From contig JAAOYC010000057.1 of the NCBI GenBank assembly GCA_018221125.1, forward strand, positions 1 to 38,677: 38,677 nucleotides of DNA. The letters are read 5' to 3'. Shown here piece by piece: positions 16,904-24,987 of the stretch (positions within the stretch are counted from its first letter, which is position 1; every line of letters starts with the position of its first letter). The position numbers were made by a program, and so were the translations under genes. The notes under the pieces were generated by a model, which saw only the letters and a list, made by a program, of their open reading frames with translations, did not search any database and was not told the DNA's origin. This DNA comes from Candidatus Woesearchaeota archaeon (GTDB lineage Archaea; Nanobdellota; Nanobdellia; Woesearchaeales; WJKL01).

Positions 16904-17184
16904 ACTGCCTTTGGCCCCTTAAAATAACCATCTTTCTTATGCTCAGTATTTTCCAAAGCTTCTTCCTGGCTTAAACTCTCTTCAACCAGGTCATCCCTCA
17001 ATCTATCTTTGATCTCAACAGAATGAAAAGCTCCTTCAATTCCTTTAGTATCGACTTTATCAATAGCAGAAAATGCTCCAAGAATCTCTTTTAAATCCTC
17101 AATAAACTTCTTTTCTTCTTCATCAGTCAATTTCAATCTAGCTAACTCAGCTACATTCCTGATAAGTTCTTTATCAACTTTCAT
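16900..17184 (-). CDS. gatC: Asp/Glu-tRNA amidotransferase subunit C
   Basis: 94 residues, normal for GatC. 'VAELARLKLTDEEEKKF' at the start and 'DLKEILGAF..IDKVDT' define the family, followed by the extended C-terminal segment (LRDD, ending DGYFKGPKAV) that wraps GatA. It stabilises the GatA-GatB interface. It is the first gene of the six-gene leftward operon gatC - cyclophilin - gatA - DUF1653 - PPOX - gatB, overlapping the next gene by 4 bases. A TATA-like element (TATATAAATA on the minus strand, near 17203-17212) lies about 25 bases before the start. Confidence 0.92.
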   Translation of the reverse strand: MKVDKELIRNVAELARLKLTDEEEKKFIEDLKEILGAFSAIDKVDTKGIEGAFHSVEIKDRLRDDLVEESLSQEEALENTEHKKDGYFKGPKAV

Positions 17185-17223
17185 AGTCTAAAGAATAGGT
17201 CTTTTATTTATATAGTTTTCTTA

Positions 17224-17907
17224 TCAAAGCCCAAGAAGAGTTTCTCTTGCAATAATGTTCATCCATTTGTCTCTTTCTAATGCTCTTTTATCAAATTCTT
17301 CCTTAGAGATATTTCCAATGTGATTCTCAGGGTCATCTGAGCAATACAGCAAAACAGCTCCTATGAATCCATTCTCTTTGCAAAACTTCATTCCAAGATA
17401 AGATTCAGAGCAGTCTATTCCTGTAACACTTTCATCATACATGCTATTTGTATAATTCTCATGGTCTGTTGTCGGGTCAAAGACAGCCATCACACTTCCA
17501 TGATTGTAACGTTTAGCAGAAACATTACTGTCCTTAAGAGCTTTTTCCAGTCTTCCCAAAAGAGCTTTATCAGGAACTAATATTTTTCCTTCATTGCCAA
17601 AATGAGCACAGTAAAGCTCAGAAGGTACAACATATTCCTCTAATTTTATATCCTTGGACAAGCTTCCCATTGAACCTAGAAATAATACTTCATCTCCTTC
17701 TTCTAACTTACCCATGTTCTTCATCATAGTCAAGCTGTCTAATACAGGGCCTGAGCCATAAGCCGCATCAACTATCTGTAAATCTTCATTATAGAACAAT
17801 CTGTTATTTGTAATAGGAATATGCTCTATTTTGTATTCCTTTAAAACTGCATCTGCAATTGGAGTAAAATCCTTATGAGGATCTCCAAAATTAAATATAG
17901 TTTTCAT
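17224..17907 (-). CDS. phosphorylase-superfamily protein (nucleoside phosphorylase-like)
   Basis: 227 residues. The pattern resembles the PNP/UDP phosphorylase superfamily: a Gly-rich strand with 'AAYGSGP', 'DEVLFLGSMGSL' in the core, 'YVVPSELYCAHFG', a 'GIDCSESYLGMKFCKENGF' helix where nucleoside phosphorylases carry the ribose-contacting Glu, and 'LLYCSDDPE' in place of 'ISD'. It might cleave or salvage a nucleoside-type substrate, but specificity cannot be read. Standalone; a pyrimidine-rich run and a TATA-like element lie near 17915-17955. Family assignment moderate. Confidence 0.6.
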   Translation of the reverse strand: MKTIFNFGDPHKDFTPIADAVLKEYKIEHIPITNNRLFYNEDLQIVDAAYGSGPVLDSLTMMKNMGKLEEGDEVLFLGSMGSLSKDIKLEEYVVPSELYCAHFGNEGKILVPDKALLGRLEKALKDSNVSAKRYNHGSVMAVFDPTTDHENYTNSMYDESVTGIDCSESYLGMKFCKENGFIGAVLLYCSDDPENHIGNISKEEFDKRALERDKWMNIIARETLLGL

Positions 17908-17961
17908 CTTAGCCCCCCTACCCCCTTTGATTAAAGAAACTTAGTTATTTATATAGTTTAC

Positions 17962-18819
17962 CTAAAAATTGAATGTTCCTGCTAATAAGATAGCTCCGAT
18001 AATCACAATAACAGATGCAATTAACTTTCTCCAAACATACTCTCTTTCTTTTAAGAAAATAATACCTCCAAACACAGCAATTAAAACACTCAATCTTGTA
18101 ATCGGAAATACCAAACTTACTTCAGCTAAATCAAATGCTTTTAATCTAAAATAATAAGCAACTACTGAAAATAAAACAGCAATTAATGCCAATTTCCAAC
18201 TTTCTCTTACTAATTTCTTAGCTTCCTGTTTCTTGTTAATCAAGAAAGGAACAAGGATTAACCCAGGAATAAAATAAACTAAGAAACCATAAGTTCCAGG
18301 AGTAAAAAATCTTAATGCGTATTTGTCTACAATAGATACTAAAGCAAGTAAAAATGCTGATCCTAATATTAAAAGAGTTCCCTTATCTTTAACATTTTTC
18401 AAAAATCCTTTTTTCTTATAAGCTAAAATTAAAAGCCCTGTAAACATAACAAAAATTCCAATTACTTTTTCTAAAAATAAAGATTCAGATAATATCAAAA
18501 CAGAAAGAAAAAGTATAAACACTAATTTAGATTCATCAAGTGGTGCTTTTATTGAAACAGGAACAAGAGAATGGGCTTCATAATAAACAAAAGAGGCTAA
18601 TGCCCATAATGCTGATGCGATTATAACAATTAACCAAGGAAATAAAGCTCTAGGCAAAGCAAATTCTAATATCAACATAGGAATAAAAAATATAGCAGCG
18701 ACAAATTGCATAAGACAAACAAAAGATAAAGTATCTTCTTTTAACATAAGCACTCTATGAAGAATACTATTTATTCCACTTGCACACGCAGACAACAATG
18801 CATAAATCAGCCACAACAT
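17962..18819 (-). CDS. EamA/DMT-superfamily transporter
   Basis: 285 residues with about ten hydrophobic segments arranged as two five-helix repeats, the classic EamA (DMT) architecture; 'SVLIAVFGGIIFLKERE' near the C-terminal end matches the conserved penultimate region. These transporters export or import metabolites, often amino acids or nucleotides; the substrate is unknown. The ATG at 18843 would overlap the HAD gene by 23 bases. I chose 18819 (MLWLIYALLSA), which begins with the first membrane helix and lies just after the HAD stop. Confidence 0.8.
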   Translation of the reverse strand: MLWLIYALLSACASGINSILHRVLMLKEDTLSFVCLMQFVAAIFFIPMLILEFALPRALFPWLIVIIASALWALASFVYYEAHSLVPVSIKAPLDESKLVFILFLSVLILSESLFLEKVIGIFVMFTGLLILAYKKKGFLKNVKDKGTLLILGSAFLLALVSIVDKYALRFFTPGTYGFLVYFIPGLILVPFLINKKQEAKKLVRESWKLALIAVLFSVVAYYFRLKAFDLAEVSLVFPITRLSVLIAVFGGIIFLKEREYVWRKLIASVIVIIGAILLAGTFNF

Positions 18820-18820
18820 C

Positions 18821-19456
18821 TTAAACAAACTCCAATATATCAATCAGCTTATCAACATTATAATCAACAACTTCTTTAATTCTATTCAAATGAGGATTAA
18901 CAGCAAAACTTTTCATTTCTTTCATCATCCAATAATCATTTATATCATCGCCGCCAATTGCAATGCAATCTTTCTTATCAGCTCCTTCTCTTTCAATTAT
19001 TTCCTGAATAATCAATATTTTGCCTTCTCCTCTTCTGTATGTTGGATGATCTTCAATCCTCTGAAAAAATCCATTTTCATCAAATATAAATTCACGAGCA
19101 GAAAAAACTTCATCTATCCCAAAATCTTCTTTGACTAATTCAGCAAGAACACTTATTGCTCCAGTTATAACAACAATTTTATATCCTTTTTTCTTCAATC
19201 CTTCAATTAGTTCTTTTGTTCCTTCAAAGGCTTTATAATTTTTCAGGACATCAATAATTTGTTCTTTTGTAACTTTGTTTTTACTCCAGATTTTTTCTAG
19301 ATCTCTTCTGCCTTCTTCATAACTAACTCTTCCTTCTTCATAGCGCTTTAAGAAATCTTTATACCAGTCTGCAGCTCCGAATTTACCGGCTATTTTTTCC
19401 CAATTACCTAAATTAATCAAAGTTCCTTCCAAATCAATAAAAGCTATTTTATTCAT
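18821..19456 (-). CDS. HAD-superfamily phosphatase, SerB-like
   Basis: 211 residues. HAD fold with motif I 'FIDLEGT' near residues 7-13, motif II 'VVITGA', motif III Lys in 'GEGKI', and motif IV 'GGDDINDYWMM'. The helical cap and overall order resemble HAD-IB phosphatases such as phosphoserine phosphatase. Motif I normally reads DxDGT; here the second Asp, the general acid, is Glu (DLEGT). This may change the rate or specificity. I chose the ATG at 19456 (MNKIAF) because the next upstream one at 19471 would overlap the preceding zinc-ribbon gene. Substrate uncertain. Confidence 0.75.
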   Translation of the reverse strand: MNKIAFIDLEGTLINLGNWEKIAGKFGAADWYKDFLKRYEEGRVSYEEGRRDLEKIWSKNKVTKEQIIDVLKNYKAFEGTKELIEGLKKKGYKIVVITGAISVLAELVKEDFGIDEVFSAREFIFDENGFFQRIEDHPTYRRGEGKILIIQEIIEREGADKKDCIAIGGDDINDYWMMKEMKSFAVNPHLNRIKEVVDYNVDKLIDILEFV

Positions 19457-19463
19457 CTTAGAA

Positions 19464-19604
19464 CTATTCAATCACACCAACACATTTCATCATAGTGTGT
19501 CCGCATGCTTTGCAGGAATATTTCTGAAACTTAGAATTGCCGCTGTCCATAATCCCAATCTTAGCAACGATTCCGCCGCATTTCTCGCATTTATCAGTAT
19601 CCAT
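19464..19604 (-). CDS. zinc-ribbon miniprotein (46 aa)
   Basis: A 46-residue protein starting MDTDKCEKCGG. It has two CxxC knuckles, 'CEKC' (6-9) and 'CKAC' (31-34), and a further Cys near the C-terminus, so it should bind one zinc. It begins 4 bases after the aspS stop and ends 7 bases before the HAD start, which places it firmly in the leftward aspS transcript. I recognise no named family beyond small archaeal zinc ribbons. Confidence 0.75.
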   Translation of the reverse strand: MDTDKCEKCGGIVAKIGIMDSGNSKFQKYSCKACGHTMMKCVGVIE

Positions 19605-19608
19605 TATC

Positions 19609-21357
19609 TCACTCCTTTTTCTTTATCTTCTCTACATTAATATGAAGTTCTTTAAGCTGTTTCTCCTCAATTGAGGAAGGGCTTCCATCCATTGGACATT
19701 CAGCAGCCTTATTCTTAGGGAATGCTATGACTTCTCTGATATCATTGATTCCAGCCATTAATGCTACTGTCCTATCTAATCCAAGACCCATGCCTCCATG
19801 TGGAGGTCCCCCATACTTATAGGCATCTAATAAAAATCCGAATTTCTCATGTGCTTCCTCTTTATCTATTCCTATGAATTTCATTATCCTTTCTTGTATT
19901 TCAGGAATATTGACCCTTATACTTCCAGAAGCAAGTTCAATTCCATTCAATGTGAGATCCCAAAGATCTCCAAGCACTTCTTCAGGTCTTTTTTCGAAAT
20001 CAGCAATGAATTCTTTCTTTGGCATTGAAAACATATGATGTTCTGGTTCCCATTTGTCTTCATCTTCATTATATGCAAATAATGGAAAATCATTTACCCA
20101 GCAGAACTTGAAATCTCCTTCTTTAACTAATTCTAGATCATCTCTTAATTTCAATCTTAATTTTCCCAATATTTCATTAGCTGTCTTTTTCTTATCTGCA
20201 ATAAACATCAAAACACTTCCTGGCTTTGCTTTTGTTAATGAAAGTAATTCTTTCTGAACATCTTCGCTAAAATACTTTACAATATTGCTTTCTAATCCTT
20301 CAGCAGTTACTCTCATCCAAGCCATTCCTTTTGCTCCTTCTTTCTGGCTAAAATCAATATACTTGTCTAATTCTTTTCTGCTGAAATCTTTTTCAGGAAC
20401 AATGCACTTTACACTTTCAGCATCTTTGAAAACTCCAAAATCTGATTTCTTGACAATTTCACTGACATCAATCAATTCCATTCCAAATCTTATATCTGGC
20501 TTATCGCTTCCATATTTGTTCATTGATTCTTCATATGTAAAGATAGGAAACTTATCCAATTTGATATTCAACACTTCTTTAAAGATATGATTATAAAGTC
20601 CTTCTGTGAATTTTCTTATATCCTCAGATTCAACAAAACTCATTTCAAAATCAATCTGCATATGCTCTGGTTGCCTATCTGTTCTCAGATCCTCGTCTCT
20701 AAAGCAGATAGCTGTTTGATAATATCTGTCAAATCCTGAAATCATTAATATTTGTTTATACAATTGAGGAGATTGAGGTAATGCATAAAATTTTCCGGGA
20801 TTTACTCTTGATGGAACAACATAGTCTCTTGCTCCTTCTGGTGTTGATTTTACCAATACCGGAGTTGTTATTTCTAAAAATTTATTTTTATTAAAATAAT
20901 CTCTTGCAACTGTAATAACATTATGTCTTAAAGCTAATCTTTTCTGCATAATTGGTCTTCTTAAATCAAGATATCTATATTTCAGTCTCATGTCCTCTCC
21001 AGCTTCAAGTCTGTCATCAACTTCAATAGGAGGAGTTTCAGCTTTGTTCAAAACTTCAATCTTGGAAATTTCAATTTCTATCTTTCCTGTCTTCATCTTA
21101 GGATTTTCCATCCCTTTCTTTCTTTCAACAACTTTTCCTTCAACAGAGATAACATCTTCCCTTCTTAATTTCTCAGCTATAGAAAAATCATCTTTCTTTT
21201 CAGGATTAAAGACTACCTGAGTCAGTCCATATCTGTCTCTAAGATCTATAAAGATCAAGCCGCCATGGTCTCTTCTGCTATTAACCCATCCAGCTAGCTT
21301 TACTTCTTTCTTCAGATCCTTTGCTCCTAGTTCCCCGCATGTGTTTGTTCTTAACAT
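19609..21357 (-). CDS. aspS: aspartyl-tRNA synthetase, bacterial type with GAD domain
   Basis: 582 residues. An N-terminal OB-fold anticodon-binding domain (~1-110) leads into the class II catalytic core with motif 2 'FRDEDLRTDRQPEHMQIDFE' and motif 3 'GLGLDRTVALMAG'. Between them (~280-400) is the GAD insertion typical of bacterial AspRS. Archaeal AspRS is normally ~430 residues without GAD, so this gene is of bacterial origin or type. With GatCAB encoded nearby, the enzyme may be non-discriminating and charge tRNA-Asn with Asp for transamidation; that is an inference. It is divergent from tgt, and a compact AT-rich promoter region (21358-21409) serves both. Confidence 0.93.
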   Translation of the reverse strand: MLRTNTCGELGAKDLKKEVKLAGWVNSRRDHGGLIFIDLRDRYGLTQVVFNPEKKDDFSIAEKLRREDVISVEGKVVERKKGMENPKMKTGKIEIEISKIEVLNKAETPPIEVDDRLEAGEDMRLKYRYLDLRRPIMQKRLALRHNVITVARDYFNKNKFLEITTPVLVKSTPEGARDYVVPSRVNPGKFYALPQSPQLYKQILMISGFDRYYQTAICFRDEDLRTDRQPEHMQIDFEMSFVESEDIRKFTEGLYNHIFKEVLNIKLDKFPIFTYEESMNKYGSDKPDIRFGMELIDVSEIVKKSDFGVFKDAESVKCIVPEKDFSRKELDKYIDFSQKEGAKGMAWMRVTAEGLESNIVKYFSEDVQKELLSLTKAKPGSVLMFIADKKKTANEILGKLRLKLRDDLELVKEGDFKFCWVNDFPLFAYNEDEDKWEPEHHMFSMPKKEFIADFEKRPEEVLGDLWDLTLNGIELASGSIRVNIPEIQERIMKFIGIDKEEAHEKFGFLLDAYKYGGPPHGGMGLGLDRTVALMAGINDIREVIAFPKNKAAECPMDGSPSSIEEKQLKELHINVEKIKKKE

Positions 21358-21409
21358 TACTCTAAAGATTTAGAGATATATTTATAAAATTTATGTTATT
21401 TTCAGGAAT

Positions 21410-22501
21410 ATGTTCAAGATAATAGCAAAAGACAAAGATGCAAGGACAGGAATCCTGAAAACAGCGCACGGCAAAGTAGAGACTCCATTCTTCATGCCAG
21501 TTGCTACAAAAACAGCTGTAAAATATTTAGACCCGAGAGACTTAGAAGAGATTGGAATACAGGCAATAATCTCAAATGCTTTTGTCCTGTCATTACGTCC
21601 AGGAATCAAGACAATTAAAAAAGCAGGAGGAATCCATAAATTCATGAATTTCCATAATTCTATTTTCACAGACTCTGGAGGATTCCAGAAAATAAAAGAT
21701 TCATTCTACATAAAAAGTTCAGACAAAGGTTTGCATCTAAAATCTCCATTTGATGGGGAAAAATTCCTATTAACTCCTAAGATGCTGATGAAAATCCAAA
21801 ATACAATTGCTTCAGATGTTGCAATGGTCATGGATGAGATGCCCTTGCCTAATCAGCCTAAAAAAGAAGTAATACTCGCTGTAAAAAGAACTCACAAATG
21901 GGCTGTTGAATGTCTTAAACATCATAAAAACAAAAAACAACTTCTTTTTGGAATTGCTCAAGGGGGATTATTTCCAGATTTAAGAGAAATGTCTGCAAAA
22001 TTCATCTCAAGTTTAGATTTTGATGGTGTTGCTTTTGGCGGCTTGGCAATTGGTGAGCCAGAGAAAAAAACTTACAAGATGATAAATGCTCAAGTCAAGC
22101 ATTTTCCAGAAGATAAAGTAAGATATCTTATGGGTGTAGGAAATCCTACTCAACTAATCAATGCAGTTTATGCAGGAGCAGACTGTTTTGACTCAACTTT
22201 TCCAACTCAAAATGCACGCCATAGCACATTGTTCACATCACAGGGGAAAATAAAAATAAAAAATGCAAAATACAAGAATGACATGAAACCAATTGACAAA
22301 AACTGCAATTGTTATGTCTGCAAAAACTACACTCGTTCTCACATAAGACATTTAATAAAGATGAAAGAAGCAAACGGATTAAGATATTGCACTTATCACA
22401 ATATTCATTTCATGAACAATCTGATGAAGCAGATAAGAGCAGCTATCAAAGAACATAAACTAGAAAAATTTAAAAATAGTTTTCTGAAAAAGTTCAAATA
22501 A
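21410..22501 (+). CDS. tgt: queuine-type tRNA-guanine transglycosylase, bacterial form
   Basis: 363 residues. A TIM barrel with the base-binding 'TDSGGFQ' (D88), 'GIAQGG', 'AFGGLAIGE', 'FDSTFPTQNARHSTLFTS' (which includes the nucleophile Asp) and a zinc site 'CNCYVC' plus His near the C-terminus. Archaeal enzymes for archaeosine are longer and carry PUA domains; this one ends with the catalytic domain like bacterial Tgt. It should exchange G34 of GUN-anticodon tRNAs for a 7-deazaguanine such as preQ1 or queuine, rather than modify G15. No other queuosine genes are in the window, so the free base may be salvaged. TATA box ATTTATAAAA lies about 26 bases upstream. Confidence 0.88.
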   Translation: MFKIIAKDKDARTGILKTAHGKVETPFFMPVATKTAVKYLDPRDLEEIGIQAIISNAFVLSLRPGIKTIKKAGGIHKFMNFHNSIFTDSGGFQKIKDSFYIKSSDKGLHLKSPFDGEKFLLTPKMLMKIQNTIASDVAMVMDEMPLPNQPKKEVILAVKRTHKWAVECLKHHKNKKQLLFGIAQGGLFPDLREMSAKFISSLDFDGVAFGGLAIGEPEKKTYKMINAQVKHFPEDKVRYLMGVGNPTQLINAVYAGADCFDSTFPTQNARHSTLFTSQGKIKIKNAKYKNDMKPIDKNCNCYVCKNYTRSHIRHLIKMKEANGLRYCTYHNIHFMNNLMKQIRAAIKEHKLEKFKNSFLKKFK

Positions 22502-23164
22502 TTATATCTTCTTACTTACAATGCCTTCTTTAACAACTCTGGCAACTTCTTTTCCAAACTCTTTTGCAGCTGCTGGCCCATTTGCAGTTATTATCCTATT
22601 ATCAACTACAACATCTTTCTCAACATACTTTGCTCCATTTGCAGATAAAATCTCTTCCTGATTTCCATCTTCATTCCAGACAGTTGCTTCTCTGCCTGTA
22701 ATCAATCTAGCTTCTGCAAGAACAACAGGAGCAATGCATATCGCTGCAACAACTTTATGGTCATTATCAGCACTCTGCACAAGTTCAATAACATCCTGAT
22801 TTCCAATCAATTCCTTAGAAGCCCCAGGCCCTCCGATCAAGACAACAGCATCATAGTCATTGGTATTAACATCTTTTATTGCAATATCTACATTTATCTT
22901 GCTTCCATCTGCACCAATTGCTTCCCCAACTTCAAAACTAGCAACTTTAACATCAATTCCAGCGTTCTCAAGCTCTGCTCTTGTATCTGCATACTCCACA
23001 GGCTGGAAATCAGCTTGCGCAACAACCATTAAAACTTTTTTTGCCATTCTTTCTCCCCCTCCAAATTCACCTTCTGTTTTAGGAAGTTCAGGAGTTATAA
23101 CAACTCCTGTTTGACATCCAGTAATAAAAATCAATAAAAATAATATTGAGATTAATTTTCTCAT
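22502..23164 (-). CDS. DJ-1/PfpI family protein with lipoprotein signal
   Basis: 220 residues. The N-terminus is a signal peptide with hydrophobic core 'ISILFLLIFITGC', where 'FITGC' is a lipobox, so Cys17 is probably lipid-modified and the protein anchored outside the membrane. The DJ-1/PfpI domain starts near residue 42 ('KKVLMVVAQADFQPVEY'); its elbow Cys is in 'VAAICIAPVVLAEA' and 'TANGPAAAKEFG' fits the C-terminal part. Most DJ-1 proteins are cytosolic, so an exported form is notable. It overlaps the HD gene by 4 bases and ends the translin-HD-DJ-1 operon. Confidence 0.85.
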   Translation of the reverse strand: MRKLISILFLLIFITGCQTGVVITPELPKTEGEFGGGERMAKKVLMVVAQADFQPVEYADTRAELENAGIDVKVASFEVGEAIGADGSKINVDIAIKDVNTNDYDAVVLIGGPGASKELIGNQDVIELVQSADNDHKVVAAICIAPVVLAEARLITGREATVWNEDGNQEEILSANGAKYVEKDVVVDNRIITANGPAAAKEFGKEVARVVKEGIVSKKI

Positions 23165-23727
23165 CTTTCAATTTTTTTTAGATTTCTCCACCAGTTATTT
23201 GAACTGGTTTTATCAATCAAACTCAACAATTTCTTTCCACTTTCTGTTTTAATACATTTCTTGCAGTTATCAATCCAGTTTTGTGCGTCTTTATGACCAA
23301 TCTCAATGTATTCCTTTGCTTGAACAGCACATTCAACATAATCTGCATCTTTTGCTACATTTGCTTCTTTAGATTCCTTTTTCTGAAATTCTTCATTCAA
23401 TGAATATATTTCTTTTCCAGGTTTCCCAAGATTACGCATTTGATCTTTACTTGCTTTTCTTTCTCCTTTTTTAAAATCAATATATCTTTGTCCAACTTTA
23501 TGCAAGTCATTAACTCTTGATTCATGCAGATCATGGAATAAACACATTTTTACAACTTTATCAGCATCGACATTCTCTAATTTTGCTAAGAAGTAGCCAA
23601 TAACAGCTGTTCTAAAACTATGCTCTGCTATATTCTCAGGATCTTTAACATTGATTAACCACCAGCCGCTTCTTTTGGCATGCTTCAACATTCCTGTTTC
23701 AAAAAAGAAATTTACAATGTCTTTCAT
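23161..23727 (-). CDS. HD-domain hydrolase, HDDC2/YfbR-like
   Basis: 188 residues. The HD fold carries His in 'LKHAKRSGWW', 'NIAEHSFRTAVIGYFLA', the metal-binding 'FHDLHE' and a later Asp in 'KDADYVECAVQAKEYIE'. This order matches the 5'-nucleotidase YfbR/HDDC2 group, which dephosphorylates (deoxy)nucleoside monophosphates. Metal-dependent hydrolysis is well supported; the exact substrate is not. It overlaps both the translin gene and the DJ-1 gene by 4 bases, so the three are one operon. Confidence 0.82.
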   Translation of the reverse strand: MKDIVNFFFETGMLKHAKRSGWWLINVKDPENIAEHSFRTAVIGYFLAKLENVDADKVVKMCLFHDLHESRVNDLHKVGQRYIDFKKGERKASKDQMRNLGKPGKEIYSLNEEFQKKESKEANVAKDADYVECAVQAKEYIEIGHKDAQNWIDNCKKCIKTESGKKLLSLIDKTSSNNWWRNLKKIER

Positions 23728-24305
23728 ATTTTTCCCTTCAGTTTCAAATCAAGAACCAAATCTTCTAGCTTTTTCAAATCATATTTTACAGAATCAAACT
23801 TTCTTCTCATATCAGAATCTCTAAAATCAAATTTTAATAAAGCTCCATAAATCTCGCTCACAGCATCCCTTATACCAACAACTTTCTTGAATTTGCCGTT
23901 TCCAGCATACTGCACTGCTTTTCTTCCAAGCTCTCCAGTTAAGTCAATCAATCCCAATAGATAATGCTGTGTTGTAACTCTCAAAGATTTATGAGTTGGA
24001 ATTTTCTTGTTCTTGATAAAATGATAATAAAGTATTGCCTCAACATATTCTCCAATCGCAACCTTATAAGCCCCAATAGATTCAAGTTTAGAGCTATACG
24101 TAATAATCTTCTCAACTTTCTTTTTCTCAACTTCAATTTTCTTAACCAGTTTCCCAGCTTCTTTCAGATCATCCCTATGAACAGAATATATTATCTGCTT
24201 GGATAATTTCAGGATATCCCTGCTTTTCTTTATAACAAGCTCTCTGTTGTCATCAAAGCTGTTAAATTCCTTTTTCATCTCATTAAAGTCTTTTTTATTC
24301 AGCAT
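23724..24305 (-). CDS. translin family protein
   Basis: 193 residues, helical throughout. The order 'NRELVIKKSRDILKLSKQIIYSVHRDD', 'GEYVEAILYYHF', 'YLLGLIDLTGELGR', then 'IYGALLKFDFRD' and 'DLKKLEDLVLDL' matches translin/TRAX proteins. The Glu residues of 'EYVEA' and 'GELGR' are at places corresponding to the metal-binding acidic residues of TRAX-type RNases. Archaeal translins assemble into octameric shells that bind or cut single-stranded RNA. First gene of the leftward translin-HD-DJ-1 operon; TATA-like TTTATAAATT lies about 27 bases upstream of the start on the minus strand. Confidence 0.85.
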   Translation of the reverse strand: MLNKKDFNEMKKEFNSFDDNRELVIKKSRDILKLSKQIIYSVHRDDLKEAGKLVKKIEVEKKKVEKIITYSSKLESIGAYKVAIGEYVEAILYYHFIKNKKIPTHKSLRVTTQHYLLGLIDLTGELGRKAVQYAGNGKFKKVVGIRDAVSEIYGALLKFDFRDSDMRRKFDSVKYDLKKLEDLVLDLKLKGKI

Positions 24306-24371
24306 TTTAAGAATGGATACATAGGGTAATTTATAAATGTTCCTGAAGCAAACGCCTCGCAGAGAATAGAA

Positions 24372-24389
24372 AAGTTTATATATAAACTT
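24372..24389. promoter_or_regulatory. fully palindromic TATA promoter of the membrane-protein triplet
   Basis: AAGTTTATATATAAACTT is a perfect 18-base palindrome centred on the TATA box, about 27 bases before the ATG at 24407. The divergent translin operon has its own TATA-like element near 24332-24341, so this symmetric one mainly serves the rightward genes. It may also bind a dimeric regulator. Confidence 0.5.
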
Positions 24390-24406
24390 CGCAAAAATAA
24401 GATAGC

Positions 24407-24973
24407 ATGGTAGAAGATAGTGTATTCAGAGGTGTAATAGTTTTCTTTGACAAACTAGGGATTTATGATGTAGTTCTTCCTTTCTTGCTTATATTTACAA
24501 TTGTTTTTGCTATTCTAGAAAAGACAAAAGTATTGGGAACAGAGGAAATAGAAGGAAAAAAATACACAAAAAAGAATCTGGATGCTATGCTTGCTTTTGT
24601 AACATCTTTTCTTGTTGTTGCATCAACAAAACTAGTTGCAGTGATTAATGAAGCTATAGCAAACACTGTCTTGCTGCTGTTGTTAGTTATCTTATTCCTG
24701 TTGTTAGTTGGCTCATTTTTCAAAGAAGGAGAGGATGTTGCTCTTGAAAAAAGTTGGAGAACTTTTTTCATGACAGCGATGTTCATTGGCATTGTATTAA
24801 TCTTCCTTAATGCATTGAATTGGCTTGAGCCATTCTGGGATTATTTGACAGACCACTGGGAAACGCAATGGGTTGCTTCGCTGATATTGTTGATTTTCAT
24901 AGTATTATTCATTTACTTTATAACCAAAACCCCAGGATCCCCTGCAAAATCAGAAGAAAAATCAGAAGAATAA
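24407..24973 (+). CDS. tandem membrane protein paralogue 1
   Basis: 188 residues with about five hydrophobic segments (approximately 20-38, 60-78, 84-104, 120-142, 155-177) and a Ser/Glu-rich C-terminal tail. The N-terminal signature 'LPFLLIFTIVFAILEKTKVLG' minus one residue recurs, with small changes, in the next two genes. This shows that the three arose by tandem duplication. I recognise no characterised family. Context: three such genes in a row, then coiled-coil proteins and a TadA/TadC secretion pair, suggest a membrane complex for surface structures; this is inference. Leaderless, with a palindromic TATA box. Confidence 0.72.
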   Translation: MVEDSVFRGVIVFFDKLGIYDVVLPFLLIFTIVFAILEKTKVLGTEEIEGKKYTKKNLDAMLAFVTSFLVVASTKLVAVINEAIANTVLLLLLVILFLLLVGSFFKEGEDVALEKSWRTFFMTAMFIGIVLIFLNALNWLEPFWDYLTDHWETQWVASLILLIFIVLFIYFITKTPGSPAKSEEKSEE

Positions 24974-24987
24974 AGAGGTACTAAAAA

